Assembly (NCBI GenBank): GCA_049585195.1
Contig: JBAUZG010000363.1
Coordinates: 1 to 19,936 of the forward strand
Reading direction: 5' to 3'
DNA: 19,936 nt
DNA from: KBS-96 sp049585195
GTDB lineage: Bacteria; Acidobacteriota; Terriglobia; Bryobacterales; Bryobacteraceae
The position numbers were made by a program, and so were the translations under genes. A model generated the notes under the pieces. It was given only the letters and a program-made list of their open reading frames with translations, was not told the origin of the DNA and searched no databases. This document shows positions 8,061 through 15,571 of the stretch, piece after piece (positions within the stretch are counted from its first letter, which is position 1; the number at the start of each line of letters is the position of its first letter).

Positions 8061-9362
8061 TTAGTGCGCACCACCCCCGGCAGGTTGGGGCGTCTGGACG
8101 AGCGGCTTGACGACTTCGCCGCCACGCATGCCCTGTTCGAGCGTGTTAGCCAGTATCGATTCCTGCTCCCGCTTCAAGCGTGCCCCCGTCGCAAACATCT
8201 CCTCACTCGCCTGTTTATCTCCTTTGATCCGCAAAATCTGGCCCAACGTGTTGTACGGCCCGGGAGTGCTCGAGTCCAAGCGAATCGCCTCTTTCAGCTC
8301 GGCTGCGGCCGTGTCGAGATCGCCGGTCTGTTTGAGCAGAATACCGAGCATGTAATGCGCTTCTGCATAATCGGGAGTGATCTCGACGGCAGACCGCATT
8401 TCTTTCTTCGCATCGTCGAAATTCCCCGTTTGCCAGTAAGTGATGCCGAGGGAATAATGAGCCTGCGCGAGCGTGGGGTTGAGCCGCATCGCTTCCTTGA
8501 ACTCGGATTGTGCGGCTTCGATCTGATCTCTGAGCTTAAGCGCGAGGCCGAGATCATAGTGGGCAGCGGCGGTCGGATCGATCGCGAGCGCATCGCGGTA
8601 CGCCTTTTCGGCGCCCTCGAAGTCGCCGGTCTTGATATCTGCGTAACCGATGTTCATTAGCGCGGCGGTGTTCTTCGGATCATGCGAGAGCACGGTACGG
8701 GATTCCTCGATGCCACGATTGGGCTGCCGCGTTTCAATGAGAACGTACGCCAGGTCGTTCCGTGCGGCATCCTTGGTGGGATCGATGGTCAGCGCATGCC
8801 GATAGGCGTCGACCGCGCCGGCGAAATCGCTCGACTGCATCAAAGCCGCGCCAAGATCGACCCATCCGGCGAACATGCTTGAATCGATGGCGACTGCCTG
8901 CTTCAAAGGCGGAATCGCTTTGGCTGGATCACCCATTCGAAGGTAAGCCGAGCCAAGGTGGTATTGGTAATCAAAAATCTGAGGTCCAAGTTTTGCAGCT
9001 TGTTCGAGTTCAGCAATGGCCAGGTCTTGTTTGTTTGCGATCCAGTACAACATGCCCAGATGATAGTGGGCGCCCGGAAAATTGGGGTCGAGCGAAAGTG
9101 CTTTTTGAAAATGCGCGCGAGCGTCGTCGGGGCGCTTAAGAACGGCGAAGAGAAACCCGATCCGGTCTTCCGACGCCGCAGTCACCGGACCGGCGGCAGC
9201 AGCTTTCGCGAGAGCTTCGAGCGCGCCGTGCGTATCGCCAGCGCTGACGAGACTTCGGGCCTGGTTCTCCCAATCCTCGGGCGTGTCGGCTTCGAGAAGG
9301 GAACACAGCAAACCAGCGACGATACACACACCGAGGGTCGAGGGAATCAGAACGCGAATCAC
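8061..9362 (-). CDS. TPR-repeat protein with signal peptide
   Basis: 433 aa if it starts at GTG 9362, which opens directly onto a signal peptide (IRVLIPSTLGVCIVAGLLCSLLEA); GGGGAG lies 12 bases upstream. A TTG at 9449 would add 29 residues with no signal-like character. About eleven TPR units follow (for example GAHYHLGMLYWIANKQDLAI, AHYDLGLALKLRDQIEAAQS and AHYMLGILLKQTGDLDTAAA), and the tail is QTPQPAGGGAH. It is probably a periplasmic scaffold or assembly factor with no enzymatic domain. The stop codon is one base from the preferred start of the FG-GAP/ASPIC gene, so the two are likely a coupled operon. It is divergent from the second TonB-dependent receptor, repeating the arrangement at 1697-6249. 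Confidence 0.87.
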   Translation of the reverse strand: MIRVLIPSTLGVCIVAGLLCSLLEADTPEDWENQARSLVSAGDTHGALEALAKAAAAGPVTAASEDRIGFLFAVLKRPDDARAHFQKALSLDPNFPGAHYHLGMLYWIANKQDLAIAELEQAAKLGPQIFDYQYHLGSAYLRMGDPAKAIPPLKQAVAIDSSMFAGWVDLGAALMQSSDFAGAVDAYRHALTIDPTKDAARNDLAYVLIETRQPNRGIEESRTVLSHDPKNTAALMNIGYADIKTGDFEGAEKAYRDALAIDPTAAAHYDLGLALKLRDQIEAAQSEFKEAMRLNPTLAQAHYSLGITYWQTGNFDDAKKEMRSAVEITPDYAEAHYMLGILLKQTGDLDTAAAELKEAIRLDSSTPGPYNTLGQILRIKGDKQASEEMFATGARLKREQESILANTLEQGMRGGEVVKPLVQTPQPAGGGAH

Positions 9363-9518
9363 GGCGCCGCTATGCTCCCCAACAATTCTACTCAGGACCT
9401 TTTCGCCCTCATAGCACTGGCCGATCCAGACCAAGCCTGCGTGTGCCAACGACGTTACAGCAAGAACCAGGCTCGCGCGAATTTACAAATCCCCTCATTC
9501 CTTTTTGCGCTAGATGGA

Positions 9519-9610
9519 TTACACTACCCTCAGGTGTGAGTTGTGAGGTTTTGCCTGGGGGGTAAGCACCCCTCGGGTGTTGGCTGATTCTTAACTTCCA
9601 AGGAGAAGGT
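9519..9610 (+). promoter_or_regulatory. Conserved leader of the second TonB-dependent receptor
   Basis: This is the counterpart of 2659-2754. TTACAC at 9519-9524 is paired over nine bases with GTGTGA at 9534-9539 (one change from the perfect palindrome of the first copy) and includes the same TACACT hexamer. A GGTTTT...GGGGGG segment follows. The 28-nt block at 9583-9610 is identical to 2726-2753 and contains AAGGAG at 9600-9605, five bases before the ATG. Spacing from palindrome to start codon is 71 nt here and 75 nt in the first copy. Confidence 0.6.
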
Positions 9611-12600
9611 ATGATTCGCTTTCGCAGGGGTTTGCTCGGTTGCTTTCTGGTTGCGGCCGCTTTGACGTTGGTTCTTGGAGCCGGCGCATACGCGCAGCAA
9701 GTATTCGGCAGCATTTTCGGAACGGTCACGGATCCAACGGGTTCCGCCGTCAATAACGCCAAGGTCACCATTCAGGATGTTGGCAAAGGAACAAGCTCCG
9801 AAGTAAACACAAACGAGTCCGGAAATTATACTAAGGGCCAGCTGATTCCAGGCACGTATAAGGTCACAATCGAAGCGCCTGGTTTTCAGAAGGTTGTATC
9901 GAACGATATCATCGTGGTCGTCGACCAGTCGGCGCGCTTCGACACGGCTTTGCAGGTTGGCCAAGCCACACAAGAGGTTGAAGTGACGGCGGCGGCTCCG
10001 CTGCTGCAAACCGATCGTGCGGATGTGGCTCAGACATTTTCAACGCAGCAGATCAACCAACTGCCGAACATCGGGCGCAATCTTCAGTCGTTCGAATTGT
10101 TAAACCCCGGTGTGGTTAAGCTGCCCTGGCAGCATGCTTCCGACGAGGATCCGCAAGGCAGCGTTCAGACTATGGTGAACGGTCAGATGTTCGACAGCAC
10201 CGGGTACTACCTGGATGGCACGGTGAACCAAGACCCCATCCTCGGCATTATTGTGATCAACCCGACTTTCGATTCGGTCCAGGAGGTCAAGCAGGCCAAC
10301 CAGGACTATGACTCCGAATTCGGTTACATGGGCGCGGGTCTGTTGACGTATTCGACCAAGTCCGGCTCGAACGCGTTCCACGGCGACGCATTTGAGTATC
10401 TGGAGGTGAATACTCCGGGCTTTCAGGATTTTGGCCGCAATCCATTCAATCCCGCCGAGGATACGGGAGTTCCGACATTGCATCAGAATCAGTTCGGCGG
10501 TTCGATCGGCGGGGCAGTTATCAAAGATAAGCTGTTCTTCTTTGGCGATGCGCAGTTGACGCGGAAGCTGCTGGGCGGGTCGGTCCTGACAACTACGCCT
10601 ACCGCCCAGGAGCGAACCGGCAATCTCGACGATATCCCGTACCAGATCTATGATCCCTTGACTGGAAATCAGGCGACGGGCGGAGGACGCACTCTCTTTC
10701 CAGGCAATGTCATCCCGACGTCCCGGCTGAGTCCGCAAGCTCTATCCATCATGAACACTTTCCTGCCGCTCCCGAACGTAGGATCAGCTTACCTGAACAA
10801 TTACTCGAGCAGCGGAACCGATACCATCGATGGCAACCAGTGGAACACCCGCTGGGATTATTACATGAACGAGAAGAACAGCTTCTTTGGCCGTTACAGT
10901 TACGCGCAGTTTACCGAGCAGGCTCCTGGAGCATTTGGAGAGACGGCGGGTGGTGCGGCATTTGGCGCCGCGAACTACGCTGGTTCATCGACGGCGTTGA
11001 ATCAGAGTGGCTCGGCTGGTTGGACACACACGGCGAGTCCGACAATGATCAACGAATTCCGCTTCGGCTATGTGCGCTACCACGTTACCGATGTTCCGAA
11101 CGGGGTGGGAACGAGTCCAGCGGCTGCGGCAGGCATTCCAGGCCTGAACCTGGATAATTACTACACGTCTGGCTTGCCAGCCTTCTTTATCAACGAGCCT
11201 GGCGGCGGAACAGGATCGAGCGGAGCGAACACGAACGGCAACGTTAACTTTGGCTACGCTTTGGGCGTCAATCAATGCAACTGCCCGCTCGAGGAGCTCG
11301 AATCGCAGTATCAATTTGTCGATAACGTCACCAAGATCAAGGGAAACCACAGCTTCAAGTTCGGCGCGGACATCCGGTACGCCAGGAATCTTCGCGTGCC
11401 GAGCGATTCCCACCGTGCTGGGCAGCTCGACTTTGATACTGGCTACACCGGCTTGGTGAACGCTGCAACTGGATCGGTCTCACAAGGTTCGGGACTGGCG
11501 ACATTCCTTCTGGGCGACGTGACAAACTTCCAACGCTACGTCAGTTCCACAACCACCGCCGCGGAACGCCAGAAGCGGTTGTTTTGGTATGGGCAGGACA
11601 CATGGCGCCCCACCTCGAAATTGACCATCAATTATGGCGTTCGTTGGGAAATGGTGTTCCCCGAAACCGTGAACGCTCCGGGCAATGGCGCTGAATTGAA
11701 TCTGGCCACGGGCGACATCGACGTCTTTGGCATGGGTTACATCGGGAATCACGGCTACCAAAGCATGAACTGGCACAATTTCGCGCCGCGCGTCGGCATA
11801 GCTTACCAGTTGACGCCGAAGACTGTGATTCGGATGGGTTATGGCTGGGCTTACGCTCTAGGTACATTTGGCTCGACATTTGGCCACAACGTGACCCAAA
11901 ATCCACCTGTCCTGTCGAATCAAAATCTGGCGAATACCGCGGTGAACGGCAACGCTTACAGCAGTGTATTCTCCTTGGCGCAAGGTCCTCCCGCTCTGAA
12001 CACTTCAAACCTGGTGCCGAATAGCTCCGGCGTCTTCCCACTGCCTGTTGGCATTGAAGCCAAAACGCGTCCCGGCATTTTTACCATGCCGGTCGTCTAC
12101 ACCTATAACTTCACAGTCGAGCGGCAGGTAACAAACAAAGTAGCGGTCTCCGCCGGTTATGTAGGTAACCAGGGACGTCACAGCTATCTGGGCACGAGTC
12201 AATCGTTCGACGCCAACACGTCTCTCTACGTCCCGGGCGAATCGAACCTGAATCTTAGCGCGCCCTTTTACGCAAAATATGGCTGGACCCAGGCTATCGA
12301 CAATTACTGCAATTGCGCCAACAGCCGCTACGATTCGTTCCAAGCGATGTTCAAAGTAAATGCCGCGGCGGGTTATACGCTGCAAGGTAACTATACTTAT
12401 CAGCTCGCTCAAGGCGATGGATACGGCAGCGATCAGGCGTACACGTTCCTCTACGACCGGGCGCTTGGCTATGGCAACGCCGACAACATTCCGCATCAGC
12501 AATGGGTTTTCGCTCAGAACTACGACATTCCATTCGGACGCGGAAGGAAGTTTGGCGCTAATACAAATCGGGCAGTGGATGCGGCCCTAGGTGGTTGGAC

Positions 12601-13078
12601 CGTCAGCGGTATCACCACCTATTACAGCGGCATTCCGTTCAATCCGACGATCGGCACTTACCCGGCCGGCTATGTTCAGCCCAATGCAGGTCCGAACGAC
12701 AGGCCGGATATAGGCAGCGCGAGTCCGTATGCGGGTGCGCAGGGTAATCGGAACCAATGGTACGTGGGCGGACTCGGAACGAGCAGCAGCAGCGCGTTCT
12801 ATCTACCGACCCAAGGCACATTCGGCAACTACCCGATCAACCAGCTTTACGGGCCGCACTTCATCAATCAGGACCTATCGCTGATGAAGACATTTACGGT
12901 GACGGAGCGTTTCAAGTTCACGCTGCGCGGCGACGCTACCAACGGTTTCAACCACACGAATCTGGGCACTCCCAACAACAACATCACCAGTGCGGTAGCT
13001 GGCCAGATCACTACCACTGCCTTCGGCGGCGGCTACACAATGCGACGGCTGCAATTTTCGGGTACGTTGAACTGGTAA
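9611..13078 (+). CDS. Oar-like TonB-dependent receptor, paralogue of the 2755-6249 gene
   Basis: 1155 aa. The order is the same: signal peptide 1-28 (AYA cleavage), carboxypeptidase-regulatory-like domain at about 30-112, plug at about 115-235, barrel, and C-terminal strand QFSGTLNW. By hand comparison, residues 29-143 differ from the first receptor at only 5 positions, although the DNA carries many synonymous changes. Long barrel segments are shared too (NQCNCPLEE, GNHSFKFGAD, FGHNVTQNPPVL). Differences concentrate in presumed extracellular loops: this copy has a Gly/Asn-rich insert (GGGTGSSGANTNGN) and lacks the GDGCGC cysteines of the first. The start is supported by AAGGAG and the signal peptide. 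Its leader matches that of the paralogue, which suggests co-regulation with a different ligand range. Transport of a carbohydrate or other polymer is an inference. Confidence 0.9.
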   Translation: MIRFRRGLLGCFLVAAALTLVLGAGAYAQQVFGSIFGTVTDPTGSAVNNAKVTIQDVGKGTSSEVNTNESGNYTKGQLIPGTYKVTIEAPGFQKVVSNDIIVVVDQSARFDTALQVGQATQEVEVTAAAPLLQTDRADVAQTFSTQQINQLPNIGRNLQSFELLNPGVVKLPWQHASDEDPQGSVQTMVNGQMFDSTGYYLDGTVNQDPILGIIVINPTFDSVQEVKQANQDYDSEFGYMGAGLLTYSTKSGSNAFHGDAFEYLEVNTPGFQDFGRNPFNPAEDTGVPTLHQNQFGGSIGGAVIKDKLFFFGDAQLTRKLLGGSVLTTTPTAQERTGNLDDIPYQIYDPLTGNQATGGGRTLFPGNVIPTSRLSPQALSIMNTFLPLPNVGSAYLNNYSSSGTDTIDGNQWNTRWDYYMNEKNSFFGRYSYAQFTEQAPGAFGETAGGAAFGAANYAGSSTALNQSGSAGWTHTASPTMINEFRFGYVRYHVTDVPNGVGTSPAAAAGIPGLNLDNYYTSGLPAFFINEPGGGTGSSGANTNGNVNFGYALGVNQCNCPLEELESQYQFVDNVTKIKGNHSFKFGADIRYARNLRVPSDSHRAGQLDFDTGYTGLVNAATGSVSQGSGLATFLLGDVTNFQRYVSSTTTAAERQKRLFWYGQDTWRPTSKLTINYGVRWEMVFPETVNAPGNGAELNLATGDIDVFGMGYIGNHGYQSMNWHNFAPRVGIAYQLTPKTVIRMGYGWAYALGTFGSTFGHNVTQNPPVLSNQNLANTAVNGNAYSSVFSLAQGPPALNTSNLVPNSSGVFPLPVGIEAKTRPGIFTMPVVYTYNFTVERQVTNKVAVSAGYVGNQGRHSYLGTSQSFDANTSLYVPGESNLNLSAPFYAKYGWTQAIDNYCNCANSRYDSFQAMFKVNAAAGYTLQGNYTYQLAQGDGYGSDQAYTFLYDRALGYGNADNIPHQQWVFAQNYDIPFGRGRKFGANTNRAVDAALGGWTVSGITTYYSGIPFNPTIGTYPAGYVQPNAGPNDRPDIGSASPYAGAQGNRNQWYVGGLGTSSSSAFYLPTQGTFGNYPINQLYGPHFINQDLSLMKTFTVTERFKFTLRGDATNGFNHTNLGTPNNNITSAVAGQITTTAFGGGYTMRRLQFSGTLNW

Positions 13079-13085
13079 AAAGGTG

Positions 13086-13110
13086 GGGCGGACGGTCTTG
13101 CCGTCTGCCC
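13086..13110 (+). terminator. GC-rich hairpin after the second receptor
   Basis: GGGCGGACGG (13086-13095) pairs with CCGTCTGCCC (13101-13110) over a 5-nt loop, with one G-U pair. It begins 7 bases after the receptor stop. There is no U-tract, so it may be a weak or Rho-assisted terminator, a 3'-stabilising stem, or a dispersed repeat. It also argues against a start for the next gene at 13083. Confidence 0.4.
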
Positions 13111-13115
13111 TTGCC

Positions 13116-13946
13116 ATGCACATCGACCTTATGAGCCGTACTGCGCTTGTTACAGGAGCGGCCCGCGGTATTGGCCAAGAAATAGCCGCGAAACTCGCGG
13201 CCTCAGGGGCATCGGTCTTATTGGCCGATGTGGATGAAGCCGCACTGAAAGAAAGCCGGGCCGCTATCGCCAAAGCCGGCGGGCGGGCTGAAGCATTCGC
13301 AGGGGACCTGACCGACCCCAATATACCTTCGAAGATTGTCAACGCCGCCACCGAACGTTTCGGCTCGCTCGATATCATCGTCAACAACGCAGGATACACC
13401 TGGGACAGGGTCATTCAAAAAACAACCGATGAGCAGTTCCAGGCTATGCTCGACATTCATGTGGTCGCGCCGTTCCGCATTCTTCGTGCGGCTGCCGAGT
13501 TCATCCGCGCCGCCGCCAAGCGCGAAAAGGAAGAGGGCCGGCGCGTGATGAGGAAAGTCGTCAACGTCACTTCAATCTCTGGAATAGACGGCAATGCGGG
13601 TCAGGCGGGTTATTCATCCGGGAAAGCGGCGGTTATCGGCCTGACGAAAACGCTCGCAAAAGAATGGGGACGCTACAACGTTACGGTCAATGCGGTGGGA
13701 TTTGGCCTCATCGACACGCGTCTCATCAAACCAATCGGCGATCCGCAAACGGAGGTAGACATCGGCGCAAGACATGTGCGTGTCGGAATGCAAGCCGCGG
13801 TCCGCGAAGCTGCGGCGGCGCAGATTCCTCTTGGGCGTCTGGGCTCTCCGGATGACGCTGCCAACGCGGTGTTCTTTTTTTGTTGCCCTCTATCCGATTA
13901 TGTAACGGGCGAAGTTCTGATCTGTGGAGGCGGCGTTCGCCTCTGA
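13116..13946 (+). CDS. SDR-family NAD(P)-dependent oxidoreductase, FabG-like
   Basis: 276 aa from the ATG at 13116; 13131 is an alternative, and 13083 is unlikely because it lies in the hairpin. Neither ATG has a clear Shine-Dalgarno sequence. It has a classical short-chain dehydrogenase Rossmann fold: cofactor motif TGAARGIG (13-20), acidic D38 after beta-2 favouring NAD(H), NNAG (90-93), and a catalytic triad that aligns as S153, Y166 and K170 (YSSGK). The position usually holding the structural Asn is His (DIHVVAPF, 113-120), a variant also seen in other FabG-like proteins. A slightly long segment (KREKEEGRR) precedes the S-bearing strand. The C-terminus is VTGEVLICGGG. The likely reaction is reduction of a 3-oxoacyl thioester or oxidation of a secondary alcohol; the substrate is not determinable. 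No pathway partner lies beside it. Confidence 0.85.
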   Translation: MHIDLMSRTALVTGAARGIGQEIAAKLAASGASVLLADVDEAALKESRAAIAKAGGRAEAFAGDLTDPNIPSKIVNAATERFGSLDIIVNNAGYTWDRVIQKTTDEQFQAMLDIHVVAPFRILRAAAEFIRAAAKREKEEGRRVMRKVVNVTSISGIDGNAGQAGYSSGKAAVIGLTKTLAKEWGRYNVTVNAVGFGLIDTRLIKPIGDPQTEVDIGARHVRVGMQAAVREAAAAQIPLGRLGSPDDAANAVFFFCCPLSDYVTGEVLICGGGVRL

Positions 13947-13952
13947 GCGTGT

Positions 13953-13982
13953 TTGACCTCCCGCTCTCCGGTTCGCTATTCT
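13953..13982 (+). promoter_or_regulatory. Predicted sigma-70 promoter of rpsT
   Basis: TTGACC (13953-13958) and TATTCT (13977-13982) are separated by 18 bases, in the gap after the SDR stop (13946). Expected transcription start is near 13989, giving a leader of about 75 nt. Confidence 0.6.
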
Positions 13983-13993
13983 TAAACTTGAAC

Positions 13994-14022
13994 GCGCACA
14001 ACGGCACAAAACGCCTGTGCGC
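13994..14022 (+). promoter_or_regulatory. Hairpin plus U-rich tract in the rpsT leader
   Basis: GCGCACA (13994-14000) pairs with TGTGCGC (14016-14022). An inner GGC/GCC extends the stem past a 2-nt bulge. A T-rich run follows, up to the AAGGAG at 14044-14049. It may terminate read-through from the SDR gene, or act as a 5' stabiliser or attenuator for rpsT, because it starts about 5 nt after the predicted transcription start. Confidence 0.5.
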
Positions 14023-14065
14023 TCATATTTGTATTTTCTTTTGAAGGAGTTAGGTTCGAAGTTCG

Positions 14066-14344
14066 ATGGCTAATACTGTCTCCGCGTTGAAACGCGTCCG
14101 CATTACGGAGCGCCGGACGGCGATCAATCGCAGCCGCAAGTCGCGCTTGCGCCACCAGATTCGCGAAATGCGCCGGCTATTGGATCGAAAGGATGTCGAA
14201 GGGGCGACGAAAATTGTTCCGGAAACATTTTCGATCGTTGACCGCTCGGCCAAATGGGGAATTATCAAGAAAAACACGGCCGCCCGTTACAAAAGCCGAT
14301 TGACTCTGCGTTTGCGCAAAGTCGCGGGGGCCGCTGCAGCCTAG
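14066..14344 (+). CDS. rpsT: 30S ribosomal protein S20
   Basis: 92 aa, close to the usual length of about 87. S20 is a primary 16S rRNA-binding protein of the small subunit. Family features are a basic helical N-terminus (MANTVSALKRVRITERRTAINRSRKSRLR), the central segment GATKIVPETFSIVDRSAKWGIIKKNTAARYKSRL, and a short Ala-rich tail. AAGGAG lies 16 bases before the ATG, a longer spacing than usual. It is probably monocistronic, driven by the promoter at 13953-13982. Its stop TAG (14342-14344) lies inside the terminal CTAG of palindromic repeat copy B, so the element forms the immediate 3' end of the gene. Autoregulation of S20 is known in E. coli; whether the hairpin at 13994-14022 does this here is not shown. 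Confidence 0.95.
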   Translation: MANTVSALKRVRITERRTAINRSRKSRLRHQIREMRRLLDRKDVEGATKIVPETFSIVDRSAKWGIIKKNTAARYKSRLTLRLRKVAGAAAA

Positions 14345-14461
14345 CCGAATTTCGTAACCGGACCGCTTACTTGCGTGCGCGGCTCGGCCAAACAGTTGAA
14401 TCCACAAGCTTCGTTCCCGAGCCACGACCGCGAGGGAGTGGTTGTGACGAAGTTAGGCTAG
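14341..14461 (+). repeat. REP-like palindromic element, copy B (complete)
   Basis: A 121-bp element bounded by CTAG at both ends. The terminal inverted repeats (from 14341 and, inverted, from 14461) share CTAGCC.AA.TTCGT. Inside them are imperfect arms with GGCTCGG and CCGAGCC. The first 99 bases match the reverse complement of copy A at 95 positions. It fills the entire gap between the convergent rpsT and epimerase genes: the rpsT stop is inside its first CTAG, and the epimerase TAA (complement of 14462-14464) abuts its last base. Its hairpin could act as a bidirectional terminator. Confidence 0.85.
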
Positions 14462-15445
14462 TTACGACGGATACGTAGCGGCGGGTTCTCCCGCGCCGGC
14501 TTCAGTGAAGGCGGGAACTATACGCTGCCGGAAATGTTCGACCGTCATCTGAATGCCGGCCTCCAGACCAACCTGCGGCTCCCAACCGAGTATCCGTTTG
14601 GCTTTCGTTATATCGGGCCGGCGGATTTTGGGATCGTCGGATGGCAGCGGTAGAAACTGGATACCCACGCCGGTACCGACCTTCTCGCGAATGTAATGCG
14701 CGAATTCGAGGATGGTCATCTCGTTCGGATTGCCTAGATTTACCGGATACGGTTCGTTCGAATCAATCAAACGGAGCAAGCCTTCGACCAGATCGGAAAC
14801 ATAGCAGAAGCTTCGGGTCTGCGAACCATCGCCAAATACAGTCAGGTCTTCTCCACGCAGTGCCTGATCGAGGAAGGCCGGCACGACCCGCCCGTCATTC
14901 AACGCCATTCTCGGCCCATAGGTGTTGAATATGCGCGCGATGGTGGTTTTAACTCCATGCTTGCGATGAAACGCCATCGTGAGCGCTTCGGCATATCGCT
15001 TGCTCTCGTCGTAGCAGGACCGGAGACCAACCGGATTGACGTTGCCCCAATAGGTTTCCGACTGCGGATGCTCGAGCGGATCGCCATAGCACTCGGAAGT
15101 CGACGTCAACAGATAACGGGCGTTGTGTTTCCGGGCAATCTCGAGCGTATTGCGTGTCCCAACCGAGCCTACATCCAGGGTTTCGATCGGGTGTTCGAGG
15201 TAATCGAAGGGACTGGCGAGTGAAGCGAGATGGAAGACGCGATCAACGGGTCCTGGCGTCTCCAGCGGCTCACAAATATCGTGTTCGATAAATTGGAAGG
15301 CTGGGTTCGAGAGGAGATGCTGAATGTTGTCCCGATGGCCCGTGATTAAATTGTCTACGGCAATTACTGTGTCGCCTTGTTCTATCAGACGATCACACAA
15401 GTGCGACCCAATGAAGCCAGCGGCTCCCGAAATCAAATTACGCAA
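14462..15445 (-). CDS. NAD-dependent nucleotide-sugar epimerase/decarboxylase, UDP-xylose synthase (UXS)-like
   Basis: 327 aa extended SDR enzyme. UXS converts UDP-glucuronate to UDP-xylose and CO2 for glycan synthesis. Motifs are NAD-binding GAAGFIG (7-13), acidic D31 after beta-2, TSTSECYGDP (114-123), the YxxxK pair Y145/K149 in SCYDESKRYAE, ARIFNTYGPRM, and VFGDGSQTRSFCYVSDLVEG, followed by RRPDITKAKRILGWEP. The GNVNP.G.RSCYDE segment is especially typical of the UXS/UDP-glucuronate decarboxylase group; dTDP-glucose dehydratase or a UDP-glucose epimerase is less likely. The start is TTG at 15445: an in-frame TGA immediately precedes it, GGAG lies seven bases upstream, and the Rossmann motif begins at residue 7. 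It stands alone on this strand and ends exactly at repeat copy B. Confidence 0.85.
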   Translation of the reverse strand: MRNLISGAAGFIGSHLCDRLIEQGDTVIAVDNLITGHRDNIQHLLSNPAFQFIEHDICEPLETPGPVDRVFHLASLASPFDYLEHPIETLDVGSVGTRNTLEIARKHNARYLLTSTSECYGDPLEHPQSETYWGNVNPVGLRSCYDESKRYAEALTMAFHRKHGVKTTIARIFNTYGPRMALNDGRVVPAFLDQALRGEDLTVFGDGSQTRSFCYVSDLVEGLLRLIDSNEPYPVNLGNPNEMTILEFAHYIREKVGTGVGIQFLPLPSDDPKIRRPDITKAKRILGWEPQVGLEAGIQMTVEHFRQRIVPAFTEAGAGEPAATYPS

Positions 15446-15490
15446 TCACCAACTCCATCTAGGATTTGTCCGATATTGAACTGGACGCGG

Positions 15491-15519
15491 TTCGAAACCC
15501 TCATTCCTTACTGTATAAG
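15491..15519 (+). promoter_or_regulatory. Candidate promoter of the FadF-like gene
   Basis: TTCGAA (15491-15496) and TATAAG (15514-15519) are 17 bases apart, in the 126-base divergent gap between the epimerase and FadF-like genes. The -10 is good and the -35 is weak. Confidence 0.4.
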
Positions 15520-15571
15520 ACGGCTTCGCGCCGCGCACTCTCTTTGGTTCTAGAACTCGGATCCAGATTCC

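Noticed and set aside
8019..8660. Open frame of 213 codons on the plus strand across the TPR/ASPIC junction
   Set aside because: It is antisense to TPR repeats and no family is recognisable.
13086..13110. Strong Rho-independent terminator after the second receptor
   Set aside because: The stem is good but no U-run follows, so only a weak terminator call is kept.
13083..13115. GTG start for the SDR gene at 13083
   Set aside because: It would begin inside the hairpin after the receptor and add residues not seen before the SDR Rossmann fold; 13116 or 13131 is more likely.
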